A DNA stretch of 64,000 nucleotides, from NCBI RefSeq assembly GCF_019145495.1, contig NZ_JAHSTU010000001.1:558001-622000 (forward strand). Reading direction: 5' to 3'. Under the pieces are notes generated by a model, which did not search any database, was not told the DNA's origin, and saw only the letters and a list, made by a program, of their open reading frames with translations. The position numbers and the translations under genes were made by a program. Positions 8,955 through 18,475 of this stretch are shown in pieces. How positions within the stretch are numbered: the first letter of the stretch is position 1; every line of letters begins with the position of its first letter. This stretch comes from Pseudomonas azerbaijanoccidentalis. Lineage in GTDB: Bacteria; Pseudomonadota; Gammaproteobacteria; Pseudomonadales; Pseudomonadaceae.

Positions 8955-10517
8955 TCAGTTCCCAGGTGCCGGCTTTTGCATGCCCATCAGCGCTTTTTTC
9001 ACGGCCAGGCTCTGGTAGTTGATATTGCCGGGATTGAGCGTGGCGCCTTCCTGGAACGGGTACTGGCTGAGCGTTGCCAGGAAGGCTTTGACCTTGGCCT
9101 GGATCGGCACCAGCAACCACGCCTGGTCAGCCGCCCAGCGCTTGGCCATCGGCGATTCCTTGCGCGCGGTCTGGAAAGGGTCGGCCAGCAGGTTGGTCAA
9201 CACCGGCACATTGGTGACCTTGCGCGAAGCACTGGCGAAATCTCCGGTCATTTGCGCGAACGCCAGGCGCCATTCCCGCCAGCGGATCGCATCCAGGTCG
9301 CCGCCCATGCTGAAGTAGAAATACTCCTCGCGCGGACTGTCCTTGACCTCGCCCTTGAAGAACGGCAGGAAGTTGTAGCCGTCCAGATGCACGCGGAACT
9401 GCTTGCCGTTGAGCTGCGTGCCTTTGGCCAGGTCCGCCACCAAATTAGGTGCGCCCGCCGCCGCGGCCAGGGTCGGCATCCAGTCGTTATGGGCAATCAG
9501 GTTGTTCATATGGGTGCCGGGCTTAAGTACCTTCGGCCACTTGACCAGCAACGGCACGCGATGCCCACCTTCGTTGGAAGTGCCCTTCTCGCCGGCGAAC
9601 GGTGACGTGCCGCCATCGGGCCAACTGAATTTCTCCGCGCCGTTGTCGGTGGTGTAGATCACGATCGTGTTGTCGGCGATGCCCAGGTCATCGAGCTTCT
9701 TGAGCAACTGACCGACCTGCCCGTCGTGCTCGACCATGCCGTCGGGGTAGAGGCCGACGCCGGTCTTGCCTTCGGACTCTTGCTTGAGGTGGGTCCAGAT
9801 GTGCATGCGGGTAGCGTTGAACCAGACAAAGAACGGCTTATCGGCCTTGTGCGCCTTGTCGATGAAGTTGTTGGTGGCTTGCACCAGCTCGTCATCGATG
9901 GTTTCCATGCGTTTGCGTGTCAGGGGACCGGTATCTTCGATCTTGCCGTCGGCATAGGAATGGATCACACCGCGCGGGCCGTATTGTTTCCTGAACGCCG
10001 GGTCCTTGGGGTAGTAGTAGGTTTCCGGTTCTTCCTCGGCGTTCATGTGGTACAGGTTGCCGAAGAACTCGTCGAAGCCATGGTTGGTCGGCAGGTGTTT
10101 GTCCCGATCGCCCAGGTGGTTCTTGCCGAACTGGCCGGTGGTGTAGCCCTGTTGTTTCATCGCATCGCCGATGGTCGGCGCCCAATCGGGAATGCCGTGT
10201 TCGGAACCGGGCATACCAATGGTCAGCAGGCCGGTACGGAACGGGTGTTCGCCCAGGGCAAAAGCCGCGCGGCCAGCGGTGCAGGACTGCTCGCCATAGG
10301 CATGGGTAAACAGCACGCCTTCCTTGGCGATGCGATCGATGCTGGGCGTTTCATAGCCCATCATGCCCTGGTTGTAGGCACTGACATTGAAGATGCCGAT
10401 GTCATCGCCAAAGATGACCAGCACGTTGGGTTTGTCGGCGGCAGAACTGCAGACCGACACGGCCAGCAACGTGCTAGCGACGCTCAGGTCGCGCAGCCAA
10501 CGCCATGATCTCGTCAT
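8955..10517 (-). CDS. Type I (formylglycine) sulfatase, periplasmic
   Basis: A 520-residue sulfatase with a Sec signal peptide (hydrophobic run LSVASTLLAVSVCSSAA, cleavage near residue 27). The metal-binding start is NVLVIFGDDIG. The formylglycine motif reads CTAGRAA, with Cys79 to be oxidised; this is the C-x-A-x-R variant rather than C-x-P-S-R. Further active-site segments are KNHLGDRD, FVWFNATRMHIWT and TDNGAEKFSWPDGG. It should hydrolyse a sulfate ester in the periplasm. No formylglycine-generating enzyme is in the window. It sits downstream of the dehydrogenase pair and upstream of etfB, suggesting that the island's substrate can arrive as a sulfate ester. Substrate unknown. Confidence 0.88.
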   Translation of the reverse strand: MTRSWRWLRDLSVASTLLAVSVCSSAADKPNVLVIFGDDIGIFNVSAYNQGMMGYETPSIDRIAKEGVLFTHAYGEQSCTAGRAAFALGEHPFRTGLLTIGMPGSEHGIPDWAPTIGDAMKQQGYTTGQFGKNHLGDRDKHLPTNHGFDEFFGNLYHMNAEEEPETYYYPKDPAFRKQYGPRGVIHSYADGKIEDTGPLTRKRMETIDDELVQATNNFIDKAHKADKPFFVWFNATRMHIWTHLKQESEGKTGVGLYPDGMVEHDGQVGQLLKKLDDLGIADNTIVIYTTDNGAEKFSWPDGGTSPFAGEKGTSNEGGHRVPLLVKWPKVLKPGTHMNNLIAHNDWMPTLAAAAGAPNLVADLAKGTQLNGKQFRVHLDGYNFLPFFKGEVKDSPREEYFYFSMGGDLDAIRWREWRLAFAQMTGDFASASRKVTNVPVLTNLLADPFQTARKESPMAKRWAADQAWLLVPIQAKVKAFLATLSQYPFQEGATLNPGNINYQSLAVKKALMGMQKPAPGN

Positions 10518-10552
10518 TATGTCTTGCTCCTTGTTTTTATTGTCTGGATCGA

Positions 10553-10580
10553 GCGCGCCTGGCGGGGAAAACAGGCGCGC
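10553..10580. terminator. Inverted repeat between dehydrogenase and sulfatase genes
   Basis: Perfect 9-base arms (GCGCGCCTG / CAGGCGCGC) around a 10-base loop lie in the 73-base gap between the acyl-CoA dehydrogenase and sulfatase genes. No T-tract follows, so it may be an attenuator or mRNA-stability hairpin rather than a full terminator. Confidence 0.4.
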
Positions 10581-10590
10581 CGAGTGAGTA

Positions 10591-11733
10591 CTAGGCGTCC
10601 TGCATCAGCGCGCTGTAGGTCTGCAGGTGATGGTCGTCGTCACCGAACTGGCGGGCGATCATCAGCAGGTGTTTGGCGTGGTGAGACAGCACGTATTCCC
10701 AGGTCAGGCCGATGCCGCCATGCAACTGGATGCCTTGGTCGGCGACATAACGCGCCGCGCGGCAGACGGTGTATTTGGCGGCGGCCAGGGTGCGGCTGCG
10801 CTCTTCGCTGTCCGGCTCGTCTGCCACGCAGGCGGCGAGCAGGGTCATCGAAGTCGCTTGATCGAGCTCGATGTACATGTCGACCATACGGTGCTGCAAG
10901 GCCTGGAATTTGCCGATGACCTGGCCGAATTGCTTGCGGGTCTTGAGGTAATCCAGGGTCAGCGCGCAGGTGGCTTGCAGGCTGCCGACGGCTTCGGCGC
11001 ACTGTGCGGCGATGGCGCGGCCCTGCTGATACAGCAACGCATCCAGCGCCTTGCCGTGTTCGCCCAACACAGCAGCGTTGCTGACAAACACGTTATCCAG
11101 GAACAGGTCGCAAGCCCGGCGGCCGTCCATGGTCGGGTATTCGCGCACACTCACGCCCGGGGTGGCCGGATCGACCAGGAACAGGCTGATACCCGCCTCG
11201 TCACGCACATCTCCTGACGTTCGCGCCGAGACCAGAATCAGACCGGCGCACTGCCCGCCCACCACCACCGATTTGCGCCCATTGAGCGACCAGCCACCGC
11301 TGACCGCTTCAGCGCGGGTCTGTACATCGTGCAACTGGTAATGGCTCTGCGGCTCTTCGACGGCCACCGCCAGTTGCAACTCGGCACTGGCCACCTGTGG
11401 CAACAGTTCACTCTTTTGCGTTGGGTTACCCAGTTGATCGATCAGGCCGCCGGCAAAGATCACCGAATGCAGCCAGGGTTCAAGACACAGGCCGCGACCG
11501 AGTTCCTGGGCCACCAGCATCACATCCACGCCATTGCCTGCGAAACCGCCGAAGTCCTCGGCGAACGGCACCGACGTCAGCCCCAGTTCGCCCATCTGCT
11601 GCCAGAACTCGCCACTGAAGCCCTTGGCACTGTCGCGAAACTGCTCGCGTTGCTCGAACGTGTAGGCGTCGCGCACCAGGCGCGCGGCGGTGTCTTGCAG
11701 CATTTGCTGCTCTTCTGAAAGTTTGAAGTCCAT
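10591..11733 (-). CDS. Acyl-CoA dehydrogenase, subunit of a probable heteromeric pair
   Basis: A 380-residue acyl-CoA dehydrogenase. It has the FAD-contact motif TRKQFGQVIGKFQALQHRMV and HGGIGLTWEYVLSHH, but its C-terminus lacks the G-[TS]-x-E-I segment that completes the FAD site. The upstream neighbour (11744-12940) has the opposite pattern. That complementarity is the hallmark of the alpha2beta2 FadE/ChsE-type enzymes known for steroid side-chain CoA esters. ATG at 11733, AAGGGG upstream, 10 bases after the neighbour's stop. The reaction would be alpha,beta-desaturation of a CoA thioester, with electrons going to ETF. Substrate is inference only. Confidence 0.88.
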   Translation of the reverse strand: MDFKLSEEQQMLQDTAARLVRDAYTFEQREQFRDSAKGFSGEFWQQMGELGLTSVPFAEDFGGFAGNGVDVMLVAQELGRGLCLEPWLHSVIFAGGLIDQLGNPTQKSELLPQVASAELQLAVAVEEPQSHYQLHDVQTRAEAVSGGWSLNGRKSVVVGGQCAGLILVSARTSGDVRDEAGISLFLVDPATPGVSVREYPTMDGRRACDLFLDNVFVSNAAVLGEHGKALDALLYQQGRAIAAQCAEAVGSLQATCALTLDYLKTRKQFGQVIGKFQALQHRMVDMYIELDQATSMTLLAACVADEPDSEERSRTLAAAKYTVCRAARYVADQGIQLHGGIGLTWEYVLSHHAKHLLMIARQFGDDDHHLQTYSALMQDA

Positions 11734-11743
11734 GGTCTGCCCC

Positions 11744-12940
11744 TTAGAGTTCGAGAATCATCTTGGCGATGATGTTCTTCTGGATTTCAGTGGAACCGCC
11801 GTAGACCGAGGCTTTGCGCATGTCCAGGTACTGGCAGGTGGATGAGTTGCTGAACTCGCTGTGCAACAGTTCGCCTTCATGGTCGTAGCCCAACTCGTTC
11901 TTCAGGTACGGGTTGGCATAGGCGCCCACCGCTTTGGTCAGCAGATAGGTAATGGCCTGGCGAATCTCGGTGCCCTTGATTTTCAGAATCGAACTTTCCG
12001 AACCGGGAACGCCGCCTTCCTGGGCCGAGGCAAGGATGCGCAGATTACTCATGCCGATGGCCATCAACTGGATTTCCACGTCAGCGATCTGCGCTCGGAA
12101 GTGCGGATCTTCGATCAATGGCTTGCCGTTGCGACGCTCTGCCCGGGCCACCTCTTTGAGCCGCGACAACATGGCCTTGGCAATCCCGATGCCGGCGATC
12201 GTCGTCCGTTCGTGGGTCAGCAGGTACTTGGCGCAGGTCCAGCCCTCGTTTTCGCGGCCGACCAGATTCTTCACCGGCACACGCACGTTATCGAGGAACA
12301 CTTCGTTGACGTAATGCCCACCGTCGAGGGTGATGATCGGGCGCACGGTGATGCCAGGCGTCTTCATATCGATCAGCAGGAAGGAAATGCCCCGTTGCTG
12401 CTGCGCCTCGGAGTCGGTGCGCACCAGGCAGAACATCCAGTCGGCCATATGCCCGGTGGAGGTCCAGGTTTTCTGGCCGTTGACTATGTAGTCTTCGCCC
12501 TCACGCACCGCACGGGTGCGCAGGCTGGCCAGGTCGGAACCAGCGCCCGGCTCGGAGTAGCCCTGGCACCACCAGTCGTCGCAGTTGAGGATGCGCGGCA
12601 GGTAATGGGCCTTTTGTTCTTCAGTGCCGAACTTGATGATCACCGGGCCGACCATGTTGATGCCGAACGGTACGATCCGTGGCGCGCCGGCCACCGAGCA
12701 TTCTTCGTCAAAAATATGCTTCTGCACGGCAGTCCAGCCGGTGCCGCCCTGCTCTACCGGCCAGCTCGCCGCCAGCCAGCCCTGGTCATTCAGGGTGCGC
12801 ATCCACAGCACCTGGTCAGCTTTGCAAACGGACTTGCCCTGATTGATCCTGTCCGCGATGTCTTGCGGCAAATTGGCCTTTAGAAACGCGCGCACTCGCT
12901 CGCGGAACGCCACTTCCTCGGCGCTGAAATGAATATCCAT
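11744..12940 (-). CDS. Acyl-CoA dehydrogenase, second subunit of the pair
   Basis: A 398-residue acyl-CoA dehydrogenase starting MDIHFSAEEVAFRERVRAFL; the ATG at 12940 is chosen because upstream residues are not family-like. It carries WCQGYSEPGAGSDLASL, NGQKTWTSTGHMADWMFCLV and the C-terminal YGGSTEIQKNIIAKMILEL, but no R-x-Q-F-G motif. It therefore complements the adjacent 10591-11733 subunit. The length (about 400) and the long helical insertion fit the FadE-like subclass acting on bulky CoA esters. It lies directly downstream of the alcohol dehydrogenase in the same probable operon. Confidence 0.88.
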   Translation of the reverse strand: MDIHFSAEEVAFRERVRAFLKANLPQDIADRINQGKSVCKADQVLWMRTLNDQGWLAASWPVEQGGTGWTAVQKHIFDEECSVAGAPRIVPFGINMVGPVIIKFGTEEQKAHYLPRILNCDDWWCQGYSEPGAGSDLASLRTRAVREGEDYIVNGQKTWTSTGHMADWMFCLVRTDSEAQQQRGISFLLIDMKTPGITVRPIITLDGGHYVNEVFLDNVRVPVKNLVGRENEGWTCAKYLLTHERTTIAGIGIAKAMLSRLKEVARAERRNGKPLIEDPHFRAQIADVEIQLMAIGMSNLRILASAQEGGVPGSESSILKIKGTEIRQAITYLLTKAVGAYANPYLKNELGYDHEGELLHSEFSNSSTCQYLDMRKASVYGGSTEIQKNIIAKMILEL

Positions 12941-13042
12941 CTGATACCTCAATGATGAGTCGCCAGCCTGGGGCCGGTCTTGTGGGTAGACGACTTGAAG
13001 GTGTGCCGTCGCCGGCATGAACCAGGCGACGGCAACGCAGCG

Positions 13043-14128
13043 TCATTGATCGAAGACGATGACCGAACGTGCCAACTCGCCACGGCGCAGTTCGTCGAAG
13101 GCCTCATTGATCTGCTCCAGCTTGATGCGCTGGGAGATCATTTCATCGAGCTTGAGTCGGCCTTGCATGTAGAAGTCGGTCAGGCGCGGCAGGTCGACCG
13201 GGAAACGGTTGGAACCCATGAACGAGCCCTGGATACGACGCTCATGCAACATGGCCATTGGGTCCAGCTCCAGCTTCACGCCGGGTTTGATCATGCCGAT
13301 GATGGTCGCGGTGCCGCCACGGGCCAGCATGCTGAACGCCTGCTCGGCGGTTTGCTTGAGGCCGATGCACTCGAACGCGTGATGCACACCACCTCGGGTC
13401 AATTCCAACACTTGCGCGACTGCGCTGCCGTCTTTGGCGTTGACCACATCAGTGGCGCCGAACTGTTTGGCCAGCTCCAGTTTCGAGTCGAGCATGTCGA
13501 TGGCAATAATGCGCCCGGCACCGGCCAGCGCCGCGCCGTTGATGGTCGACAAGCCGATGCCGCCGCAACCGATCACCGCTACCGTTTCACCCGGACGCAC
13601 CTTCGCCGTGTTGAACACTGCGCCGGTGCCCGTGGTCACCGCACAACCGAGCAGCGCCGCACGATCTAGCGGCATGTCACGGCGAATCGAGACCAGCGCG
13701 TTCTCGTGCACCAGCATTTGCTCGGCGTAGGCCGACAGGTTGATGAACTGCGTCATCGGCTTCTGCACATAAGTCAGTCGCGACTCTTCATCGACACGGC
13801 GCTTGGTGTCCGGGGACACGCACAGCGACAGATGCCCGGTGACGCAATGTTCGCAGTGGCCGCAATAGGCCGACAGGCAAGTCACCACGTGATCGCCCGG
13901 CTTGACCGTGCGTACTTCGGAGCCCACTTGCTCGACAATCCCGGACGCCTCGTGACCGAGGACCACCGGCATTGGGTACGGATAGGCTCCGTCAACGAAA
14001 TGCAGGTCGGAGTGGCAAACACCCACCGCAACCGTGCGCACCAGCACTTCCCGTGGGCCGGGCTTGCTGATGCCGACTTCTTCGATGATCAGTGGCGAAC
14101 CGGGGGCGTGCAGAACGGCAGCTTTCAT
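13043..14128 (-). CDS. Zinc-dependent alcohol dehydrogenase (MDR superfamily)
   Basis: A 361-residue medium-chain alcohol dehydrogenase. Catalytic zinc ligands are visible as Cys38 (GVCHSD), His59-Glu60 (LGHEASG) and Cys162 (LGCAVTTG). The structural zinc is held by Cys89, Cys92, Cys95 and Cys103. The NAD-binding Rossmann segment is VIGCGGIGLSTINGAA. It oxidises a primary alcohol to the aldehyde. The next gene upstream on the same strand is an aldehyde dehydrogenase, so the two can take an alcohol to the acid that is then CoA-activated. No CoA ligase is seen in the window. Confidence 0.9.
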   Translation of the reverse strand: MKAAVLHAPGSPLIIEEVGISKPGPREVLVRTVAVGVCHSDLHFVDGAYPYPMPVVLGHEASGIVEQVGSEVRTVKPGDHVVTCLSAYCGHCEHCVTGHLSLCVSPDTKRRVDEESRLTYVQKPMTQFINLSAYAEQMLVHENALVSIRRDMPLDRAALLGCAVTTGTGAVFNTAKVRPGETVAVIGCGGIGLSTINGAALAGAGRIIAIDMLDSKLELAKQFGATDVVNAKDGSAVAQVLELTRGGVHHAFECIGLKQTAEQAFSMLARGGTATIIGMIKPGVKLELDPMAMLHERRIQGSFMGSNRFPVDLPRLTDFYMQGRLKLDEMISQRIKLEQINEAFDELRRGELARSVIVFDQ

Positions 14129-14205
14129 TTTTTATTCTCTTTTTAAGCAGGAAGTGGGTGGCAATGGCGAATGCGATGCGCGCACCCGCCATGCCAGTGG
14201 TTGTC

Positions 14206-15618
14206 TCAGCGCTTGATCATCGAACCGACAAACTGGCGCACCTGTTCGCTGTACGGAGGACGCATCGCGTCCGGCCCGTCGACAGCGCGCAGTACCGATT
14301 TGCCGTGGCTGAAGGTGCGGAAGCCGTCGATACCGTGGTAGCAGCCCATGCCGCTGTGGCCCACACCACCGAAAGGCAGCGTCTCGATACCGCCATGGCG
14401 CAGCACGTCGTTGAGGGTCACGCCGCCAGAGGTGGTTCGATTGAGTACGAATGACTCTTCGCCAGCGTCGTTGCCGAAGTAGTACAGGCCCAGCGGACGC
14501 GGGCGCGAATTGATGTAGCTGACCACTTCGGCGAACGAGTTGTAGGTTTTGAACGGCAACAAGGGGCCGAAGATTTCGTCCTGCATCACCAGCAATTCCT
14601 CACCGGGATTGCGCAGCAGGGTCGGCACCATCTTGTGGTGCGGCTGGCCACTGAAGTCCTCGCTGGCCGGATTCAGTTCAATCAGCTCGACACCTGCGTC
14701 ACGCGCCTCATTCAGGCAACCGTGCAGACGTTCAAAGTGGCGGGCATTGATTATTGAGGTGTAGTCCGGGTTGTCGAGCAAGGTCGGGAACAATGTGGCA
14801 ACCACTTCCCGGGCCGTTGCGACGAATGCGTCCTGCATTTCCTCGGGCACAAACACATAGTCCGGTGCCAGGCAGATCTGCCCGGCGTTATGCAGCTTGC
14901 CGGTGATGATTTTAGTGACCGCGACCTTGAGGTCGGCGGAGCGCGAAATAATGGTGGGCGACTTGCCACCCAGCTCCAGGGTAACCGGTACGAGATTTTC
15001 GGCGGCGGCGCGCATGACATGCTTGCCGATGCTGCTGGCACCGGTAAACAGCAGATGGTCGAACGGTTGCTGGCTGAAAGCATGGCCGATGTCCGGACCA
15101 CCGGTGATGATCGCCACTTCATCTTCGGCATAGACTTCGCGGAAGATCCGCGCCAGCAACGCGGAGGTTTTCGGGTTGTATTCCGATACCTTGATCATCA
15201 CCCGATTGCCGGCGGCCAGGGCTCCAGCCAGACCGTTGAAGACCATGTTTCCCGGAAAGTTCCAGGCCGTGAGAATGCCCACCACGCCCAACGGCTGATA
15301 CTGCACCCAGGCCTCGCCACGGTCGGTGGTCCTATGGTCCGGCTGCATCCATTCGGCAATTTTGCTTTTTGTATACTTCAGGGACGCCAACGGCCCCAGC
15401 ACATCCAGCATGCGCGAGAAGTCGTGGCTGCGATGGCCGAAGTCAGCCGATAGGGCTTCGATGATGTCGTGCTGGTAATCGACCAGCAGGCCGATCGCCC
15501 GGTCGATCAGTTCACAGCGCTGTTCTGCCGTCCACGGCTCACTGGCCAGGCAAGCGGCGCGCTGCTTGTCCAGGGTCACGCGAATATCGGCAACACTCAG
15601 GTTTTCGTTGGCACTCAT
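14206..15618 (-). CDS. Coniferyl aldehyde dehydrogenase-like
   Basis: A 470-residue NAD(P)-dependent aldehyde dehydrogenase of the CalB / class-3-like branch, without membrane segments. Visible elements are the cofactor loop TGASSIGKHVM, catalytic Glu215 in TLELGGKSP and nucleophile Cys249 in NAGQICLAPDYVF. The start at 15618 (MSANENLS) has GGAAG about 10 bases upstream and fits the family better than the in-frame ATG seven codons further up. It is divergent from the second LAL regulator and first in the series aldehyde DH, alcohol DH, acyl-CoA DH pair, sulfatase, etfBA. Coniferyl aldehyde is only the family-name substrate. Confidence 0.85.
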   Translation of the reverse strand: MSANENLSVADIRVTLDKQRAACLASEPWTAEQRCELIDRAIGLLVDYQHDIIEALSADFGHRSHDFSRMLDVLGPLASLKYTKSKIAEWMQPDHRTTDRGEAWVQYQPLGVVGILTAWNFPGNMVFNGLAGALAAGNRVMIKVSEYNPKTSALLARIFREVYAEDEVAIITGGPDIGHAFSQQPFDHLLFTGASSIGKHVMRAAAENLVPVTLELGGKSPTIISRSADLKVAVTKIITGKLHNAGQICLAPDYVFVPEEMQDAFVATAREVVATLFPTLLDNPDYTSIINARHFERLHGCLNEARDAGVELIELNPASEDFSGQPHHKMVPTLLRNPGEELLVMQDEIFGPLLPFKTYNSFAEVVSYINSRPRPLGLYYFGNDAGEESFVLNRTTSGGVTLNDVLRHGGIETLPFGGVGHSGMGCYHGIDGFRTFSHGKSVLRAVDGPDAMRPPYSEQVRQFVGSMIKR

Positions 15619-15663
15619 GGTGTTCGGACTTCCATGCAAGGGTGGACGTTTTGGGGAGCTGCC

Positions 15664-15716
15664 AATCCGGTGTCGTCCCGCTACACTGCCGGGCTCGAAC
15701 CATGAATCGGGTGTCG
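15664..15716. promoter_or_regulatory. Imperfect direct repeat upstream of the second LAL regulator
   Basis: AATCCGGTGTCG at 15664-15675 and AATCGGGTGTCG at 15705-15716 form a 12-base direct repeat with one mismatch, 41 bases apart (about four helical turns), in the divergent promoter region. MalT-type regulators recognise directly repeated boxes, so this is a candidate binding pair. Confidence 0.4.
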
Positions 15717-15777
15717 CTCATGACAGGCGATACTAGAAAGGGCCGCACCGGCGCGACGACAACCAAAGGTAGGATGC

Positions 15778-18465
15778 ATGGAAGGTTTTGAACGTAGTTC
15801 CAACGAACCAGCACAGGGAGCAAAGCCGCCCATTCGCGCGGGTAAGTTCCTGGCGCCCGCCAGCCTGACTGGTCAATTGGAGCGTTCGACTTTGCTTGCC
15901 CAGCTGCAACCACGCGATGGATTGCGGCTGATCCTGATCAGTGCTGGCCCCGGCTATGGCAAGACCACGCTGTTGCAGCAATACCGCGAACGTTGCCTGG
16001 CCGAAGACCGGCGCGTGCTGTGGTGCAACCTCGATGCCCTGGACAACGATCCGCAGCGCTTGAGTCAGGTACTGCTCAGCGGCCTGCGCGAAATCGGCGT
16101 GATCGAGGCTGGCGACAGCCCCTCAGCCGACAGCAGCCCAGCACAATTGGAGCATTGGCTGCTTGAGCGCATCGCCGCGAGCACCGAGGCGTTCACCCTG
16201 CTGCTGGACGAGTTCGAAGTCATTGATCAGGCGCCGGCCCTTGAATTTATTCAGCAACTGCTCAAGGCGTTGCCCATGGGCACGACGTTGGCCATCGCTT
16301 CGCGGACAACCCCGGATATCAATCTGGGCCGATTACGGGCGCGTGGTGAACTTTTGGAGATCGGTACCGATTCGCTGTGCCTGAGCCCTGACGAGACCGC
16401 CACTTACATCCTGCAAAAGCGCCAATTGCCTCTGGACCTGGCCGATATCGAGAGCCTGCACGAACGCACCGAAGGCTGGATATCCGGCATCTACCTGGCC
16501 ACGCTGTCCCTGCAAAGACACAGCGATCCGGCCGCGTTCATCGCCTCTTACAACGGTTCAAATCCGGCACTGGACGAGTACTTCGCTGAAGACGTGCTGG
16601 CACGGCAGACCGGGCAATGCCAGCAGTTCCTGTTGCAGACCAGCGTCCTGACACGATTCTGTCCAGCCTTGTGCAACGCCGTCAGCGGTCGCGAAGACAG
16701 CCAGTTAATGATCGAGTCACTGGAACGAGCCAACCTGTTCGTGATCGCCACGGACGACCAGCGCCAATGGTTTCGTTTTCACCCGTTGTTTGCCGACTTC
16801 CTCCTGCAAACACTCAAGCACCACCCGGACAAGTTCGAGCAGCAACATCAAAAGGCAGCGAGTTGGTATTTCGCCAATGAACGCCCGGTAGAAGCTCTCG
16901 AGCATCTGTTCACCGCGCACGCCGTCGACGAAGCCGCCACGCAACTGGTTCTACACCTCGACGAACTGGTGGAAAACGGCCATGCCAGCCTGATGATGCG
17001 CTGGCTTTCACGCATTCCCGTGGAGATTCGCGACTTGCATCCGCGCCTGGGCATTGCCTACGCCTGGGCCCTGCTGCATGCACGTCGCCACAAAGATGCC
17101 TTGCAAGTGCTGGAGAACCCGGCACTGGCGGGAGAGCACCACTACGTTCATCCGCTGTTGCTGCTGATCGGTGATCGAGTCGATGAAGCCTTGGCGGCCG
17201 CCTCCGACCTCCTGTTGCAACTGGGCCCTCAGGACAAAATGCCGTATCGCATCGCGGCTTTTGTGGAAATCTGCTCGCTGTTCTACACAGGCCGTTTCGA
17301 CGAAGCGCGGAAAAAACTCGGCAGTGCCGGGATGCGCGAAGCTCAACAAGATTCGACCTACCTGCGTGACGTCTCCGATGCCCTGGAAGCGATGCTCGAC
17401 TTGACTCAGGGGCAACTCGACAGTGCCCTCACCCGCGTGGACACCGCCATGCGCCGAAGTCGCGAGACGTTGGCCGGAACCCCGCCCGTAGGTTTCCCGG
17501 TCCTGCAAACCATCCATTGCGTGGTGCTGTACGAAACGGACGCCATCGATGATGCTCGGCGCCGACTGACGGAACTGTTGCCCTATGCCAGGGAGCACGC
17601 TGCGCCGGACTCGTTGATCAGCACCCACGTGTTGCTGGCACGCCTCGCTTACTTGCACGGCGACCGCCCGGCGTGGATGCGTTATCTGGCCGATCTCGAC
17701 CAGTTGGGCCAGGTGGCCGGTTCGACGCGCATCCTCTGCTCGGCATGGCTGGAGCGAGCACGTATCGCCACCCTGGAAAATCGTCTGGATACCGCCGATC
17801 ACGCCATGCGCGCCGCCGAGCAGTTGAGTGACTGGGAGCAACCGGGGGTGACACTCAGTGCCAATGACGTTGACACGCCCTTCATCGCCCGCCAGCGCCT
17901 GCTTATCGCGCAAGGCGATACCGCTTGCGTCGACACGTTGCGTCTGGCCATGGATCAAGCACTTCAACGACACCAGCATCGTCGGGCCTTGAAGCTGCGT
18001 TTGCTGCTGACCCTCGCACTCGACGGCGCGAAACAGCACAAAGAGGCGCTTGAACATTTGACGGCGGCCTTGCGCCTTGCCAGCCATGTCGGTTTTATCC
18101 GCACCTTTCTCGATGAAGGCGCACCCCTGGCGGCTGTGTTGGAGCGCTGGTCGGTGACTTACCATGGCCAAGAAGATGCGCTGGGCATTGGCAGCGGTTT
18201 TATCGCCCGGTTGCTGCGCGGTGAAAGCAGCCACAGGAAGGTCGAACCCAAGCGTGAAGACGAAGCACAGACCAATCTCTCCACCCGTGAACTCCAGGTG
18301 GTGCGCTTGCTGGCACTGGGTTACCGCAACCGGGAAATCGCCGAAAAGATGTTCCTCTCGGAACTGACAGTCAAATCACACCTGCGCAAGATCAACACCA
18401 AACTCGGTGCCGGCGGCCGTACCGAAGCGGTATCGATCGCACGAGCCCAAGGCTTGCTGGACTGA
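15778..18465 (+). CDS. LuxR-family ATP-binding transcriptional activator (LAL), second copy
   Basis: An 895-residue LAL regulator colinear with the one at 2845. Walker A is SAGPGYGKTT (about residues 55-64) and Walker B is FTLLLDEFEVI. A long helical middle with repeat-like helices follows, and the C-terminal LuxR domain reads LSTRELQVVRLLALGYRNRE ... LTVKSHLRKINTKL. Many blocks are shared with the first copy (TTLLQQYRERCL, TEGWISGIYLATLSL, DTPFIARQRL), so they are paralogues within one locus. It is divergent from the aldehyde DH-to-etfA gene set, which it probably activates. The ATG at 15778 follows a short AGGA. Confidence 0.9.
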   Translation: MEGFERSSNEPAQGAKPPIRAGKFLAPASLTGQLERSTLLAQLQPRDGLRLILISAGPGYGKTTLLQQYRERCLAEDRRVLWCNLDALDNDPQRLSQVLLSGLREIGVIEAGDSPSADSSPAQLEHWLLERIAASTEAFTLLLDEFEVIDQAPALEFIQQLLKALPMGTTLAIASRTTPDINLGRLRARGELLEIGTDSLCLSPDETATYILQKRQLPLDLADIESLHERTEGWISGIYLATLSLQRHSDPAAFIASYNGSNPALDEYFAEDVLARQTGQCQQFLLQTSVLTRFCPALCNAVSGREDSQLMIESLERANLFVIATDDQRQWFRFHPLFADFLLQTLKHHPDKFEQQHQKAASWYFANERPVEALEHLFTAHAVDEAATQLVLHLDELVENGHASLMMRWLSRIPVEIRDLHPRLGIAYAWALLHARRHKDALQVLENPALAGEHHYVHPLLLLIGDRVDEALAAASDLLLQLGPQDKMPYRIAAFVEICSLFYTGRFDEARKKLGSAGMREAQQDSTYLRDVSDALEAMLDLTQGQLDSALTRVDTAMRRSRETLAGTPPVGFPVLQTIHCVVLYETDAIDDARRRLTELLPYAREHAAPDSLISTHVLLARLAYLHGDRPAWMRYLADLDQLGQVAGSTRILCSAWLERARIATLENRLDTADHAMRAAEQLSDWEQPGVTLSANDVDTPFIARQRLLIAQGDTACVDTLRLAMDQALQRHQHRRALKLRLLLTLALDGAKQHKEALEHLTAALRLASHVGFIRTFLDEGAPLAAVLERWSVTYHGQEDALGIGSGFIARLLRGESSHRKVEPKREDEAQTNLSTRELQVVRLLALGYRNREIAEKMFLSELTVKSHLRKINTKLGAGGRTEAVSIARAQGLLD

Positions 18466-18475
18466 TCGCCTTCTT

